Part shown: in pieces, positions 1 through 9,455 of the stretch
Layout of the letters: the number at the start of each line of letters is the position of its first letter
How positions within the stretch are numbered: the stretch's first letter is position 1
Assembly: GCF_001637205.1 (NCBI RefSeq)
Contig: NZ_LVJH01000007.1
Span: 310,001-374,000 of the forward strand
Reading direction: 5' to 3'
From: Paenibacillus glacialis
GTDB lineage: Bacteria > Bacillota > Bacilli > Paenibacillales > Paenibacillaceae
Length of the DNA stretch: 64,000 nt
Notes under the pieces: generated by a model
Database searches by the model: none
What the model saw: the letters and a program-made list of their open reading frames with translations, nothing else
Told to the model about the DNA's origin: nothing
Made by a program: the position numbers and the translations under genes

Positions 1-1
1 T

Positions 2-742
2 CCTGTAGACAGGACAGGGGCTGGTATTAATATTGAAAAAGCAAAGACAGCTGATATTCCTGTCGTATTCCTCAATCGTGAACCGCTTGCTGATGATATG
101 AAGAAATGGGATAAAGTCTATTATGTCGGTGCGAAGGCAGAAGAATCGGGCACGATGTCAGGTGAGATTATTGCTGACTACTGGAAATCACATCCTGAAG
201 CAGATAAGAACAAAGATGGTGTTCTCCAATATGTCATGCTAAAAGGTGAACCTGGTCACCAAGATGCTGAATTACGTACCAAATATTCCATTGAAGCGAT
301 TGAAGCTGCAGGGATAAAAGTGGAAAAGGTTGCTGAAGACTCAGCGTATTGGGACCGAGTTAAAGGTCAAGAAAAAATGGCTACTTTCCTTGAATTAAAG
401 GGAGGAAATATTGAGGCTGTTCTAGCGAATAACGATGATATGGCTCTAGGTGCTATTGATGCCTTAAAAGATGCAGGTTATTTCAAAGGTGATAAATATA
501 TGCCCGTTGTTGGTGTAGATGCTATGGATCCTGCGATAGAAGCTCTAGAAGAGGGGACGATGTTAGGTACTGTGCTCAATGATGCTAATACTCAAGGGAA
601 AGCAGCGCTACTTCTAGCTACACTGTTGGCAAATGGTGAGATACCTACGAAGGAGAAGGTGGGTTTTGATATTACTGACAATCAATATGTGTGGATTCAA
701 TATAAAAAGATAACGAAAGAAAATATCGACGAAGCGAAATGA
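2..742 (+). CDS. mglB: MglB-type galactose/methyl-galactoside ABC transporter substrate-binding protein (3' part)
   Basis: The reading frame is open from base 2 to the stop at 742, so the gene begins upstream of the window. The first in-frame ATG (98) is internal, because family-like sequence (PVVFLNREP) precedes it. The visible 246 residues carry features of MglB sugar-binding lipoproteins: KVYYVGAKAEESG, an AVLANNDDMALGAIDAL sugar-contact segment and a VVGVDAMDPAIEAL segment. The protein would sit outside the membrane and deliver galactose or a methyl-galactoside to an MglA/MglC ATPase-permease pair. No mgl gene follows, so this is probably the last gene of its operon, or transporter genes lie upstream. 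The signal peptide and lipobox are outside the window. The family call is firm; the exact sugar is inferred. Confidence 0.88.
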   Translation, partial: PVDRTGAGINIEKAKTADIPVVFLNREPLADDMKKWDKVYYVGAKAEESGTMSGEIIADYWKSHPEADKNKDGVLQYVMLKGEPGHQDAELRTKYSIEAIEAAGIKVEKVAEDSAYWDRVKGQEKMATFLELKGGNIEAVLANNDDMALGAIDALKDAGYFKGDKYMPVVGVDAMDPAIEALEEGTMLGTVLNDANTQGKAALLLATLLANGEIPTKEKVGFDITDNQYVWIQYKKITKENIDEAK

Positions 743-843
743 TTGGATTCTATCAGTGAGCTGGATATTTCACGAGAACACAGCTAGCTTATCGATGATT
801 ATTTGAGTTTAAGTTACGAATATATAAACTTCGTTCTAGCAGG

Positions 844-897
844 CCTTATGTGCTCACACGGTGTAAATCGGGTGAGAATATAAGGTTATTTCTGTTG
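844..897 (+). terminator. possible terminator hairpin in the 743-1046 gap
   Basis: CCTTAT (844-849) and CTCAC (853-857) pair with GTGAG (872-876) and ATAAGG (880-885), with a symmetrical 3x3 internal loop, followed by a moderately T-rich stretch. It could end the mgl transcript. The rest of the 300-base gap shows no gene. Confidence 0.35.
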
Positions 898-1046
898 TTT
901 ATGGTTGTCACATGACGTTTTCCAGTATTTGCGGGGTTAAAAATGTAATCTAGCATGTTACAATGATTTTGTTGGTGATGACAATTTTGTAACCTTTTTG
1001 TAACTGTGATATTCAAAAATACGATACGAAATAAGGAGATGTATAT

Positions 1047-1736
1047 ATGAAAAAATCAATGATCAAAACGGTAATGACTGGTACAGTTGCTTCTATATTA
1101 GCTGTTGGAATGGTACTACCAGGGTCAGCTTCTGCTGCTTCTGCTGAAACTTATAAATATACTGATGTGAAGGTGATTTTTCAAGATTGGATGAAGAATA
1201 ATGACGGGGAATGGAAAGTCATTGTAGATAAGCTACAGACAAGTATTAAGCCTTCTAAACCAATTACTAAACCAATTACTAAACCTGAAGTGAAACCTGA
1301 GGTAAAACCAGAAGTAAAACCAGAAGTAAAACCAGAAGTAAAACCTAAACCAGACACAAACGTAGATCAATCGGTTACTGCTCAAGTTGTGAACCTAGTG
1401 AATCAAGAACGTAGCAAAGCAGGTCTGAAACCATTGACTTCGGATGCTAAATTAGCCAATATGGCACTAGATAAAGCTAAAGATATGAGTAACAACAAAT
1501 ATTTTGCGCATAATTCACCAACCTATGGATCTCCTTTCGACATGATGAAGAAATATGGTATTACTTATAGCTACGCAGGCGAGAATATTGCTAAAGGCCA
1601 AAAGACACCAGCTGAAGTTATGAAAGCTTGGATGAATAGTGAAGGTCATCGCGCTAATATCTTGAATGCGAACTATACAATTATCGGAGTAGGTTATTAC
1701 AATGGTCATTGGGTACAAGAGTTTATTAGTAGATAA
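1047..1736 (+). CDS. secreted CAP-domain (SCP/YkwD-like) protein with Lys-Pro repeat linker
   Basis: The 229-residue protein starts at an ATG seven bases after AAGGAG. Residues 1-30 form a signal peptide (KK, hydrophobic core, SASA). A middle region of about 40 residues is a tandem KPIT/KPEV tetrapeptide linker. The C-terminal ~125 residues are a CAP domain with VNQERSKAGLKPL, the metal-site style histidine in YFAHNSP, AGENIAKG and the HRANILN motif. YkwD-like proteins of Bacilli are exported, some spore- or wall-associated, and their biochemical role is not settled. The Lys/Pro/Glu linker is typical of a wall-spanning spacer. The gene stands alone and ends at a strong terminator. Confidence 0.9.
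   Translation: MKKSMIKTVMTGTVASILAVGMVLPGSASAASAETYKYTDVKVIFQDWMKNNDGEWKVIVDKLQTSIKPSKPITKPITKPEVKPEVKPEVKPEVKPEVKPKPDTNVDQSVTAQVVNLVNQERSKAGLKPLTSDAKLANMALDKAKDMSNNKYFAHNSPTYGSPFDMMKKYGITYSYAGENIAKGQKTPAEVMKAWMNSEGHRANILNANYTIIGVGYYNGHWVQEFISR
1257..1340 (+). repeat. seven 12-bp tandem units encoding KPIT/KPEV
   Basis: Two units of AAACCAATTACT (1257-1280) are followed by five units of the AAACCNGARGTR type (1281-1340). The last three of these are identical (AAACCAGAAGTA). The near identity at DNA level suggests slipped-strand expansion in the linker of the CAP protein; copy number may vary between strains without breaking the frame. Confidence 0.9.
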
Positions 1737-1763
1737 TCAGAAAATCAATATACAATGAAATGG

Positions 1764-1806
1764 ACAGCTGAGCTATTCGATGATGAATAGCTCAGTTGTT
1801 TTTTTG
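1764..1806 (+). terminator. rho-independent terminator of the CAP-protein gene
   Basis: CTGAGCTATTC (1768-1778) pairs perfectly with GAATAGCTCAG (1785-1795). The stem extends outward to 1764/1799 through one G-T pair, and a T run follows. Confidence 0.9.
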
Positions 1807-1945
1807 TATCCTTTTCGGGAAAGCATAGGCTTGATAGCTTGATCTCCATATTTTATCCGCAAATAGGTGTCGCAATCAACTTGTTATTTGCAAATTTGAA
1901 ATAGAAGTTTTAATGTTAAACCTAAGATTGAAGGAGGTATTGAAT

Positions 1946-2809
1946 TTGAATTCGTCAAAGTGGATCTGGCGCAGTGTAAGCATCGTCTCAATTGTGACGA
2001 CATTGGTATTGTTAGTTGGATTTATATACGCTATTAAAGATGTTAATGCTCCACAGGTTGGTACAGAAGCGATTGAACGTCCATCTCAGCAACTAGGGGA
2101 GGGAGTAGCGGATAGTATGGATAGTAAAAAGGAATATAAGATTGCAGCTATTGGAGATTCCTTGGCAAAAGGCACAGGCGATGAGACAGGAAGCGGGTTC
2201 GTGAAAAGAAGCGTGGAAGGACTCGCGAAGAGTAGTGGCAAGAAGACGACGTTACTTAACAATTTAGGGATTAATGGACTAACGACGGATGGTCTTGTGA
2301 CGAAGTTAGATGAAGAAGGTGTACAATACGTTCTGAAACAGTCTGATGTTATTATCCTTTCTATTGGAGGTAATGATCTATTTCAGGGGGCACAGCTGTT
2401 ATCATCAGCTAAGGGGGAGTCAGAGACATCGGCAGGCGCAGAGTCAACGAATTCAGCACACGAGGTAACAGCAGAGAAGATACAAAGTGCATTGCCTAAA
2501 GCATCAGCACAACTCAAAGTTGTTTTAGAGAAAATAAGAGTGATTAATCCTGATTCCTATATTGTTTATGTGGGATTGTATAATCCTTTTGGAGATATGA
2601 AAGAATTGAAAACCGTAGGAAATGAAGCTGTAACGAGATGGAACAACGTTGCACTTACGACCATCAACAAATATGAGAATATGACTTTAGTCCCTACTTA
2701 TGATTTGTTTACACATAATTTGAAACGATATTTATCGAGTGACCACTTTCATCCAAATGCAGAAGGATATCAACAAATTGCTAATCGAATTGTACAGGGG
2801 ATACAGTAA
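1946..2809 (+). CDS. membrane-anchored SGNH/GDSL hydrolase
   Basis: An upstream in-frame ATG at 1913 has no ribosome site. AAGGAGG at 1931-1937 fits a TTG start at 1946 (eight-base spacing), giving 287 residues. One N-terminal membrane helix (residues ~8-30) would anchor the catalytic domain outside. SGNH blocks are visible: IGDSLAKGTGD (nucleophile Ser), a glycine/Asn block near NLGINGL, GGNDLF and the C-terminal DHFHPNAEGY with the Asp-x-x-His pair. The family contains lipases, esterases and cell-wall deacetylases; the substrate cannot be read from sequence. It lies 32 bases ahead of the ABC exporter genes and probably shares their transcript. Confidence 0.85.
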   Translation: MNSSKWIWRSVSIVSIVTTLVLLVGFIYAIKDVNAPQVGTEAIERPSQQLGEGVADSMDSKKEYKIAAIGDSLAKGTGDETGSGFVKRSVEGLAKSSGKKTTLLNNLGINGLTTDGLVTKLDEEGVQYVLKQSDVIILSIGGNDLFQGAQLLSSAKGESETSAGAESTNSAHEVTAEKIQSALPKASAQLKVVLEKIRVINPDSYIVYVGLYNPFGDMKELKTVGNEAVTRWNNVALTTINKYENMTLVPTYDLFTHNLKRYLSSDHFHPNAEGYQQIANRIVQGIQ

Positions 2810-2841
2810 GAGATGGAAATTTAAAAGAAAGGGGCATTCAT

Positions 2842-3813
2842 ATGACTGTAACTAGTGCGGATAAAATTGTTCTTTCTGTTGAACATGTACATAAAAAAAT
2901 TGGTAAAAAAATGATTATTAAGGATGTAACTTTTGATGTGCGTGAAGGAGAAATTTTCGGTTTCCTAGGTCCAAATGGCGCGGGGAAAACGACGACGATT
3001 CGAATGTTGGTTGATCTGATTAAACCAAGCAGTGGAACGATAAAAGTATATGGTTATGATGTCAATCGTGATCAGGAAAATGCGTTACGATACGTAGGCT
3101 CGATTGTTGAGAATCCAGAAGTGTACACGTATCTCACAGGATGGGAAAATTTAGAGCACTTTGCAAGAATGCAACCCGGCGTTGATGAAGTGCGGATTCA
3201 AGAAGTTGTAGATATTGTCCGGTTGGATCAACGCATTCATGATAAGGTACGTACATACTCACTTGGTATGCGTCAGAGGCTTGGTATCGCCCAAGCGCTA
3301 TTGGGTCGTCCAAAGTTACTAATACTTGATGAACCTACGAATGGACTTGATCCTAAGGGGATTAAGGAGCTTCGCGTGTTCATTAGGAAGCTTGCTGAGG
3401 AAGGATTGGCGGTATTTGTATCCAGCCATTTATTGAGTGAAATCCAATTGTTATGCGATCGTGTAGCAATCATTAGTCAAGGGAGTGTACTTGCTGTAGG
3501 TGAAGTGAATGAGTTAGTGTCTCAGAATGCCGAATATGTCATTTGGGATATGGAGCCCATGTTAGAAGGACGTACTATTCTTTCTAAGTTCGAGGGCGTG
3601 CAAATGGTTGAATCCGTGGAAGCATTACTGGATGATACTATCATTGCAGGAATGTCATTGAATGCCGTTGTTACACAAAATGGAGAGGAACTAATTCCTG
3701 CCATCATTTCGCAATTAGTCAAGGCAGGTATCGCAGTGAAGGGTGTCAATAAGATTAATCCAACACTAGAACAATTATTCCTACAAATGACTGAAGGTGA
3801 GAATATTGAGTAG
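2842..3813 (+). CDS. ABC exporter ATP-binding protein (ABC-2 type, BcrA-like)
   Basis: The 323-residue ATPase has Walker A GPNGAGKTTT (~residues 43-52), a signature in the SLGMRQRLGIAQ form, Walker B LLILDEPTNGLD and the switch His in SSHLL. About 95 residues follow the nucleotide-binding domain, as in BcrA/NatA-type exporters rather than importers. The ATG start follows AAAGGGG. It pairs with the overlapping permease gene downstream. The transported compound is unknown; bacitracin-resistance-like exporters and lipid or peptide exporters share this layout. Confidence 0.9.
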   Translation: MTVTSADKIVLSVEHVHKKIGKKMIIKDVTFDVREGEIFGFLGPNGAGKTTTIRMLVDLIKPSSGTIKVYGYDVNRDQENALRYVGSIVENPEVYTYLTGWENLEHFARMQPGVDEVRIQEVVDIVRLDQRIHDKVRTYSLGMRQRLGIAQALLGRPKLLILDEPTNGLDPKGIKELRVFIRKLAEEGLAVFVSSHLLSEIQLLCDRVAIISQGSVLAVGEVNELVSQNAEYVIWDMEPMLEGRTILSKFEGVQMVESVEALLDDTIIAGMSLNAVVTQNGEELIPAIISQLVKAGIAVKGVNKINPTLEQLFLQMTEGENIE

Positions 3814-4795
3814 TATCCTGCCACTTATAAAAAACGAATGTATCAAGATTATTAAAAAGAAGCGTTTTTACGTCGTTCTACTCATTTTATTAATTCTGGT
3901 ACCGATTTTTACCTATGCCCAAATGAAATCGTCAGAGCTAAGTCGAGATAAGTTCAATGGCGACTGGCGGCTTGAATTACAGCAGCAAATAACAGACAAT
4001 CAGAATTCTCTCGGAAGTAATCGAATACCAGAGGAGTGGAAGAAATATCGGTTAATTTTTGTCCAGCAACTTCAGTATTATCTCGACCATAATGTGAATC
4101 CTAAAGAACCAAATGGGGTTACCTTTACGCGAGAATTTATGGATAATTCCATCTCATTGTTCATTCCTTTACTTATTATGGCTATTGCATCGGACATTGT
4201 ATCTGGTGAAAGAACTACAGGTACGATCAAAATGTTATTGACAAGACCGGTAAAAAGGTGGAAAGTACTGCTGAGTAAGATGATTACGATGATCATGTTT
4301 GTATCGTTGATAATATTATCGACTTTTGCCATAAGTTATTTGATCTCAGGAGCTTTTTTTGGATATGTTGGCTTTAACATGCCAGTGTTCACGGGGTTCC
4401 AGATTAGTGGTTCTAATGTCGATATGTCTGCTGTACATGCCGTGCCACAGTGGGAATATTTGTTGATGCAATGCGGATTAATATGGTTTGTTGCTGTAAC
4501 GGTTGCATTACTTGCTTTTATGGTGTCTGTGTTAGTGAAAAGTACGGCTGCCAGTATTGTCGTCATGATGGCCGCACTCATTGCAGGGACTATTTTGACA
4601 AACATGGCATCTGCTTGGACAAGCGCTAAATATTTATTTATGGTAAACTTGCAACTTACGAGTTATTTGGCCGGAACACCAGCTCCCATTGAAGGAATGA
4701 ATCTTAATTTTTCATTGATTGTATTGGGAATATGGGCACTTGTTTCGGTTATCGTGTCATTCACAGTCTTTACGAAAAGGGATATCTTGAACTAA
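3797..4795 (+). CDS. ABC-2 type exporter permease
   Basis: The frame overlaps the ATPase gene by 17 bases from GTG 3797. A TTG at 3806, five bases after GAAGGTGA, is an equally good start, so the N-terminus is uncertain by three residues. The 332-residue product has one N-terminal helix, a ~90-residue extracytoplasmic loop and five further hydrophobic segments in the C-terminal two thirds. SGERTTGTIKMLLTRPVKR matches the cytoplasmic coupling region of ABC-2 permeases. It should form the membrane channel for the preceding ATPase. Translational coupling is likely from the overlap. Confidence 0.88.
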   Translation: MRILSSILPLIKNECIKIIKKKRFYVVLLILLILVPIFTYAQMKSSELSRDKFNGDWRLELQQQITDNQNSLGSNRIPEEWKKYRLIFVQQLQYYLDHNVNPKEPNGVTFTREFMDNSISLFIPLLIMAIASDIVSGERTTGTIKMLLTRPVKRWKVLLSKMITMIMFVSLIILSTFAISYLISGAFFGYVGFNMPVFTGFQISGSNVDMSAVHAVPQWEYLLMQCGLIWFVAVTVALLAFMVSVLVKSTAASIVVMMAALIAGTILTNMASAWTSAKYLFMVNLQLTSYLAGTPAPIEGMNLNFSLIVLGIWALVSVIVSFTVFTKRDILN

Positions 4796-4874
4796 AATAG
4801 ACAAGGATAACAAAACATCTGTTTGCATCGGATGAAAGTCATCGTTGATAAAGATTTATTAAGGGGGAGCATGA

Positions 4875-6857
4875 ATGGTCGAGCAGATCGATTTGCTTGC
4901 AGAGTCATCCAAAGGCGGCGAAAAGGGCCATGCCGGGTACGATGTAGACGACATTCAAGTGCTCGAAGGTCTAGTCGCAGTTCGCAAAAGACCTGGAATG
5001 TATATTGGTAGTACGAGTGCATCGGGACTTCATCATCTAGTATGGGAAATCGTGGATAATGCAGTGGACGAACATCTTGCCAAATACTGCACAAGAATTG
5101 AAATAACTTTACACAAAGACGGATCCGTGACTGTTCAAGATAATGGGCGCGGAATTCCTACAGGAATTCATAAAACGGGTATACCAACACCTCAAGTTGT
5201 CTTCACGATTCTACATGCCGGAGGTAAATTCGGAGGATCAGGATATAAGAAGTCAGGCGGTCTTCATGGTGTCGGTGCATCAGTAACCAATGCTCTATCT
5301 GAATGGCTAGAAGTCGAAATATTCCGTGATGGAAAGGTACATCGCCAACGTTTCGAATATTGGGTAGATGATAAGGGCATAGAACATGTAGGTGAACCAT
5401 CTACAGGTCTCGAACAGCTTGGAAATACCAATAAGACCGGTACAAAAGTGACTTTTAAACCGGACATACGCGTTTTCTCGAATGGCATTCACCTTAATTA
5501 TGACACTTTAGCGGAACGGGTACAGGAACTTGCTTTCCTGAATTCGGGCCTTCGAATTGTGCTGAAGGATCATCGTTCTGATAAGCAAGATGAGTTTCAT
5601 TATGAAGGTGGTGCGAGTCAGTTCGTCGAATTCCTGAATGAAGGCAAGGATGTATTACATGATGTCATTCATTTCAATGCTGAGAAGGATGATGTCGAAG
5701 TTGAAGTAGCACTTCAGTATAACGCTGGGTATACGGAGACACTTGCATCTTTCGTTAACTCCATTCCAACACGGGGCGGGGGAACGCACGAAACAGGGTT
5801 CAAGACAGCTTACACGCGTGTCATGAATGATTACGCTAGAAAAACAAGCCTACTTAAAGAAAAAGACAAGAATCTAGAAGGATCAGATTTGCGTGAAGGC
5901 ATGATGACGGTTATTAGTGTCAAAATGTCCGATGTTGAATTTGTGGGTCAGACGAAAGACCAACTAGGTAGTGCATCCGCTCGGAGTATGGTGGACGCTA
6001 TTGTCTCTGAGAACATGCAAATCTTTCTAGAAGAGAATCCGCAGGTTGCTCAAACACTGATCAAGAAGGCCGTTCAGGCATCGAAAGCACGTGAAGCTGC
6101 GCGGAAAGCTCGAGATGACATGCGTACGGGTAAGAAACGTAGTGAAAGTTCCAATCTGAATGGTAAGCTTACGCCTGCACAGTCTAAAGATGTGACACGC
6201 ACAGAACTGTTCATCGTGGAAGGAGATTCCGCGGGTGGTTCGGCTAAACAGGGTCGAGACTCTAAGATCCAAGCGATCCTTCCTTTGAAGGGGAAACCTT
6301 TGAACCCAGAGAAGGCTAAACTTGCTGATGTTCTGAAGAATGAGGAATATCGTGCGATTGTATCTGCCATCGGTGCAGGAATTGGTACTGATTTTGAACT
6401 GGAAGACAGCAATTATTCTAAAATAATTATTATGACAGATGCGGATACGGATGGAGCACATATTCAAGTATTGCTTCTGACGTTCTTTTACCGTTATATG
6501 AAGCCGCTTATAGATGCAGGGAAAGTCTTTATTGCACAGCCGCCATTGTACAAGATCACACGTAAATCGGGGAAACTTGAGACGATGCGTTACGCATGGA
6601 GCGATGAAGAACTAGCGAACTACTTGAAAGAATTCGGAGATAAATTCGAATTGCAGCGTTATAAAGGACTCGGAGAAATGAACCCTGAGCAGTTATGGGA
6701 GACAACAATGAATCCAGAGATGAGAACGCTGCTTAAAGTACAGATTGTAGATGCAGCTAAAGCAGAGAAACGTGTATCCACGCTAATGGGTGACAAGGTT
6801 GATCCACGCAAACGCTGGATTGTTGATAATGTTGACTTTACTGATGTCGAGGAATAG
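4875..6857 (+). CDS. parE: DNA topoisomerase IV subunit B (ParE)
   Basis: The 660-residue protein is the ATPase half of topoisomerase IV, which decatenates daughter chromosomes with ParC. The GHKL ATPase fold shows EIVDNAVDEH, VTVQDNGRGIPTG and a GGLHGVGASVTNAL lid. The TOPRIM region carries EGDSAGGSAKQGRD and the metal-binding MTDADTDGAH. The C-terminus has RYKGLGEMNPEQLWETT. GyrB and ParE look alike; pairing with a ParC-type gene 11 bases downstream and absence of a gyrase or replication context favour ParE. The start is ATG 4875 after AAGGGGGAG; an ATG at 4871 is out of frame. Confidence 0.93.
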   Translation: MVEQIDLLAESSKGGEKGHAGYDVDDIQVLEGLVAVRKRPGMYIGSTSASGLHHLVWEIVDNAVDEHLAKYCTRIEITLHKDGSVTVQDNGRGIPTGIHKTGIPTPQVVFTILHAGGKFGGSGYKKSGGLHGVGASVTNALSEWLEVEIFRDGKVHRQRFEYWVDDKGIEHVGEPSTGLEQLGNTNKTGTKVTFKPDIRVFSNGIHLNYDTLAERVQELAFLNSGLRIVLKDHRSDKQDEFHYEGGASQFVEFLNEGKDVLHDVIHFNAEKDDVEVEVALQYNAGYTETLASFVNSIPTRGGGTHETGFKTAYTRVMNDYARKTSLLKEKDKNLEGSDLREGMMTVISVKMSDVEFVGQTKDQLGSASARSMVDAIVSENMQIFLEENPQVAQTLIKKAVQASKAREAARKARDDMRTGKKRSESSNLNGKLTPAQSKDVTRTELFIVEGDSAGGSAKQGRDSKIQAILPLKGKPLNPEKAKLADVLKNEEYRAIVSAIGAGIGTDFELEDSNYSKIIIMTDADTDGAHIQVLLLTFFYRYMKPLIDAGKVFIAQPPLYKITRKSGKLETMRYAWSDEELANYLKEFGDKFELQRYKGLGEMNPEQLWETTMNPEMRTLLKVQIVDAAKAEKRVSTLMGDKVDPRKRWIVDNVDFTDVEE

Positions 6858-6868
6858 AAGGTGAATAG

Positions 6869-9301
6869 ATGAGCTTATCAGAAGAATATCTACCGGCCTA
6901 CTTAGAAGAGGTCGTCGGTGACCGTTTCGGGCGGTACTCTAAATATATTATTCAGGATCGTGCGATTCCCGATGTACGCGATGGGTTGAAGCCTGTTCAA
7001 CGACGGATTCTATATTCAATGTATGATTCGGGTAATATGCCGGACAAGCCATATCGCAAGTCGGCCAAGGCGGTCGGAGATGTGATGGGGAATTACCATC
7101 CTCACGGAGATTCATCGATTTATGACGGAATGGTTCGTATGGCTCAGCCATGGAAGATGGGACATACGCTTATTGATGGACACGGTAACTGGGGATCTAT
7201 TGATGATGATCCAGCTGCAGCGATGCGTTATACGGAAGCAAGGTTATCACCAATTGCTTTGGAATTGCTGCGCGATATCGAGAAAGGCACAGTATTATTC
7301 AAGGACAATTTCGATAACACGACACAAGAACCAGCTGTGTTACCGTCGAGATATCCTAATCTTCTAGTGAATGGTGCGAGTGGTATTTCTGCAGGTTTCG
7401 CGACGGAAATTCCTCCTCATAATTTACGTGAAGTTATTGATGCGTGTATAGCCGTCATGCAGAAGCCAGAGATTGAACTGGAAGAACTCATGACATTCAT
7501 TAAAGGGCCAGACTTCCCTCTTGGTGGAACCATTATGGGTGGAGAAGGCATCATGGATGCTTATCGTACGGGTAAAGGACGCATTTATTTAAGATCTAAG
7601 ACGGATATTGAATTTATGCGTGGCGGCAAGCAACAAATTGTCATCACAGAAATTCCTTTTCAGGTGGTTAAATCACGCCTTGTTACAGCTATGGAGAATA
7701 TCCGTCTAGAGAAAAAAGTAGAGGGTATCGCTGAGGTTCGTGATGAAAGTGGACGTGAAGGACTTCGAATTGTTGTGGAACTCAAGAAAGAAGCCGATGC
7801 ACAAGGGATTTTGGCCTATTTATTGAAAAAAACAGATTTGCAAATCACATATAACTTTAATATGGTAGCGATCGTTAATAAAGCCCCGCAACAATTAGGG
7901 CTTAAGCCGATTCTAAGCGCATACATCGAACATCAACGTGAAGTCGTGACTCGCAGAACTAGGTTTGATCTCAATAAAGTTGAGGATCGCTTACATGTAC
8001 TTGAAGGCCTAGTGAAGGCACTTAACATCCTAGATGAGGTCATTGCAGCCATTAAAGCTTCTAAGAATCGTCAGGACGCTCAGAATAACTTACAATGGAT
8101 GTTTGGCTTTACCGAACGCCAAGCAGATTCCATTCTTACGTTGCAGCTCTATCGGATAACGAACTTAGAGATCACAACATTGCAGAAAGAAATGGACGAA
8201 ATCCATAAGAAAGTTGAAACGTTGCGCGCCATTCTAGAAAGCGATAAGAAACTGATTGCCTTAATCCGCAAGGAATTGATGGAGATCAGAGATAAATTCG
8301 GAATAGATCGTAGATCCGTCATTCAAGGTGAGGTCGAGGAAATTAAGGTTAATCTTGAAGTGATGGTCAATGCGGAAGACGTTATCGTGACGCTTTCTAA
8401 AGAAGGATATATCAAGCGTACCAGTATGCAGTCTTTTACAAGGTCAGGCGGTGATCGCGAAGGCTCGGGCGTGAAAGATGGCGATTATCTCAAAAAAGTG
8501 CTGGAGCTAAACACACTTGATAATTTACTTGTCTTTACGCAAAAAGGACAATATTTCATTCTTCCTGTTCATTTGATTCCAGAGTTTAAGTGGAAAGATG
8601 CAGGTACGGCTATAGTGAATGTGATTAACCTTGCTAAAGAAGATGACATCATTGGATTTATATCTGTATCGACACTTGATGATCCTGGTAAGAGTCTAGT
8701 GTTTGTAACAAGAAAAGGTCAAGTTAAGCGTACTGAATTGAAAGAATATATGACGAATCGTTCAAGTGCTATCGCTGCTTGTAAAGTAGCCGATGGCGAT
8801 GAGATCATCTCCGTTTCACTGAGTGATAATAGTAAGGATATTCTTCTTGTAAGTAAACTTGGGATGAGTATTCGCTTCAAAGAACAAGAAGTTAACCCAA
8901 TGGGACGAGTATCAACGGGTGTTCGAGGGATGCAGTTACGAGATGGTGACGAAGTCGTGTCTGCTCTATGGGTGGAAGACGATGAAGGCGAAATTCTTAC
9001 AGTAAGTGATATCGGCTACGCGAAACGCTCATTATTGGTTGACTATTTATCACAAAGCCGTGGTGGTAAAGGGTTACCGACGTTTGAATTCAAGGAAGGT
9101 AAACGAGTGAAACCGAATGGTAGCCAATTAGTAGGGGCATTCTATTGTAAGAATCCTGTACACTTAGTTGCTGTTAGCCAAGCGGGCACAACAAACGATA
9201 TGATTTCCGAACAAACGCCGATCGCAGATCGTAAATCAACAGGTAAGCAGTTGATACATCTGGATAAAAATGATCAGATTATTGATCTGTTCGAGAAGTG
9301 A
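6869..9301 (+). CDS. parC: DNA topoisomerase IV subunit A (ParC)
   Basis: The 810-residue breakage-reunion subunit has the winged-helix region with GDVMGNYHPHGD and the quinolone-determining stretch SSIYDGMVRMAQ. The serine commonly mutated in resistance is intact, and Asp stands where several relatives have Glu. The active-site tyrosine lies in AMRYTEARLS. The C-terminal part contains repeated beta-pinwheel blades (for example VTLSKEGYIKRT and VTRKGQVKRTELKEY). It follows parE by 11 bases with its own AAGGTG ribosome site, so the two are cotranscribed and made together. Confidence 0.94.
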   Translation: MSLSEEYLPAYLEEVVGDRFGRYSKYIIQDRAIPDVRDGLKPVQRRILYSMYDSGNMPDKPYRKSAKAVGDVMGNYHPHGDSSIYDGMVRMAQPWKMGHTLIDGHGNWGSIDDDPAAAMRYTEARLSPIALELLRDIEKGTVLFKDNFDNTTQEPAVLPSRYPNLLVNGASGISAGFATEIPPHNLREVIDACIAVMQKPEIELEELMTFIKGPDFPLGGTIMGGEGIMDAYRTGKGRIYLRSKTDIEFMRGGKQQIVITEIPFQVVKSRLVTAMENIRLEKKVEGIAEVRDESGREGLRIVVELKKEADAQGILAYLLKKTDLQITYNFNMVAIVNKAPQQLGLKPILSAYIEHQREVVTRRTRFDLNKVEDRLHVLEGLVKALNILDEVIAAIKASKNRQDAQNNLQWMFGFTERQADSILTLQLYRITNLEITTLQKEMDEIHKKVETLRAILESDKKLIALIRKELMEIRDKFGIDRRSVIQGEVEEIKVNLEVMVNAEDVIVTLSKEGYIKRTSMQSFTRSGGDREGSGVKDGDYLKKVLELNTLDNLLVFTQKGQYFILPVHLIPEFKWKDAGTAIVNVINLAKEDDIIGFISVSTLDDPGKSLVFVTRKGQVKRTELKEYMTNRSSAIAACKVADGDEIISVSLSDNSKDILLVSKLGMSIRFKEQEVNPMGRVSTGVRGMQLRDGDEVVSALWVEDDEGEILTVSDIGYAKRSLLVDYLSQSRGGKGLPTFEFKEGKRVKPNGSQLVGAFYCKNPVHLVAVSQAGTTNDMISEQTPIADRKSTGKQLIHLDKNDQIIDLFEK

Positions 9302-9314
9302 ATTAACTAATATA

Positions 9315-9357
9315 GGAGGCATTCTGCTACGGTTGTAGTAAGAGTGCCTTCTTTGTA
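9315..9357 (+). terminator. probable terminator after parC
   Basis: AGGCATTCT..CTAC (from 9317) pairs with GTAGTAAGAGTGCCT (ending 9349), with one bulge and one G-T pair. A short T-rich tail follows. Confidence 0.6.
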
Positions 9358-9397
9358 GAATGAAAAAATTTGTGAGACAGGAAGGAAATGGAACAAA

Positions 9398-9407
9398 TTT
9401 CGCGAAA
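9398..9407 (+). promoter_or_regulatory. TTTCGCGAAA palindrome upstream of marR-like gene
   Basis: A perfect 10-bp palindrome 49 bases ahead of the chosen MarR start. Its core TTCGCGAA recurs at 9471-9478 inside codons 6-8 of the same gene. MarR proteins usually repress their own operon through such symmetric sites, but the assignment is only positional. Confidence 0.3.
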
Positions 9408-9455
9408 GTTAATGTAATAAACGAAGTGTATATAAGAAAGGTAGGAGGTATACAG

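Noticed and set aside
1281..1340. Possible CRISPR-like array because of regular short repeats
   Set aside because: Repeats are 12 bp, contiguous, in frame and encode a Lys-Pro linker; there are no spacers.
6027..6467. Minus-strand open frame of 146 codons inside parE
   Set aside because: It is antisense to the conserved TOPRIM coding region, has no ribosome site and no recognisable motif; a shadow of codon structure.
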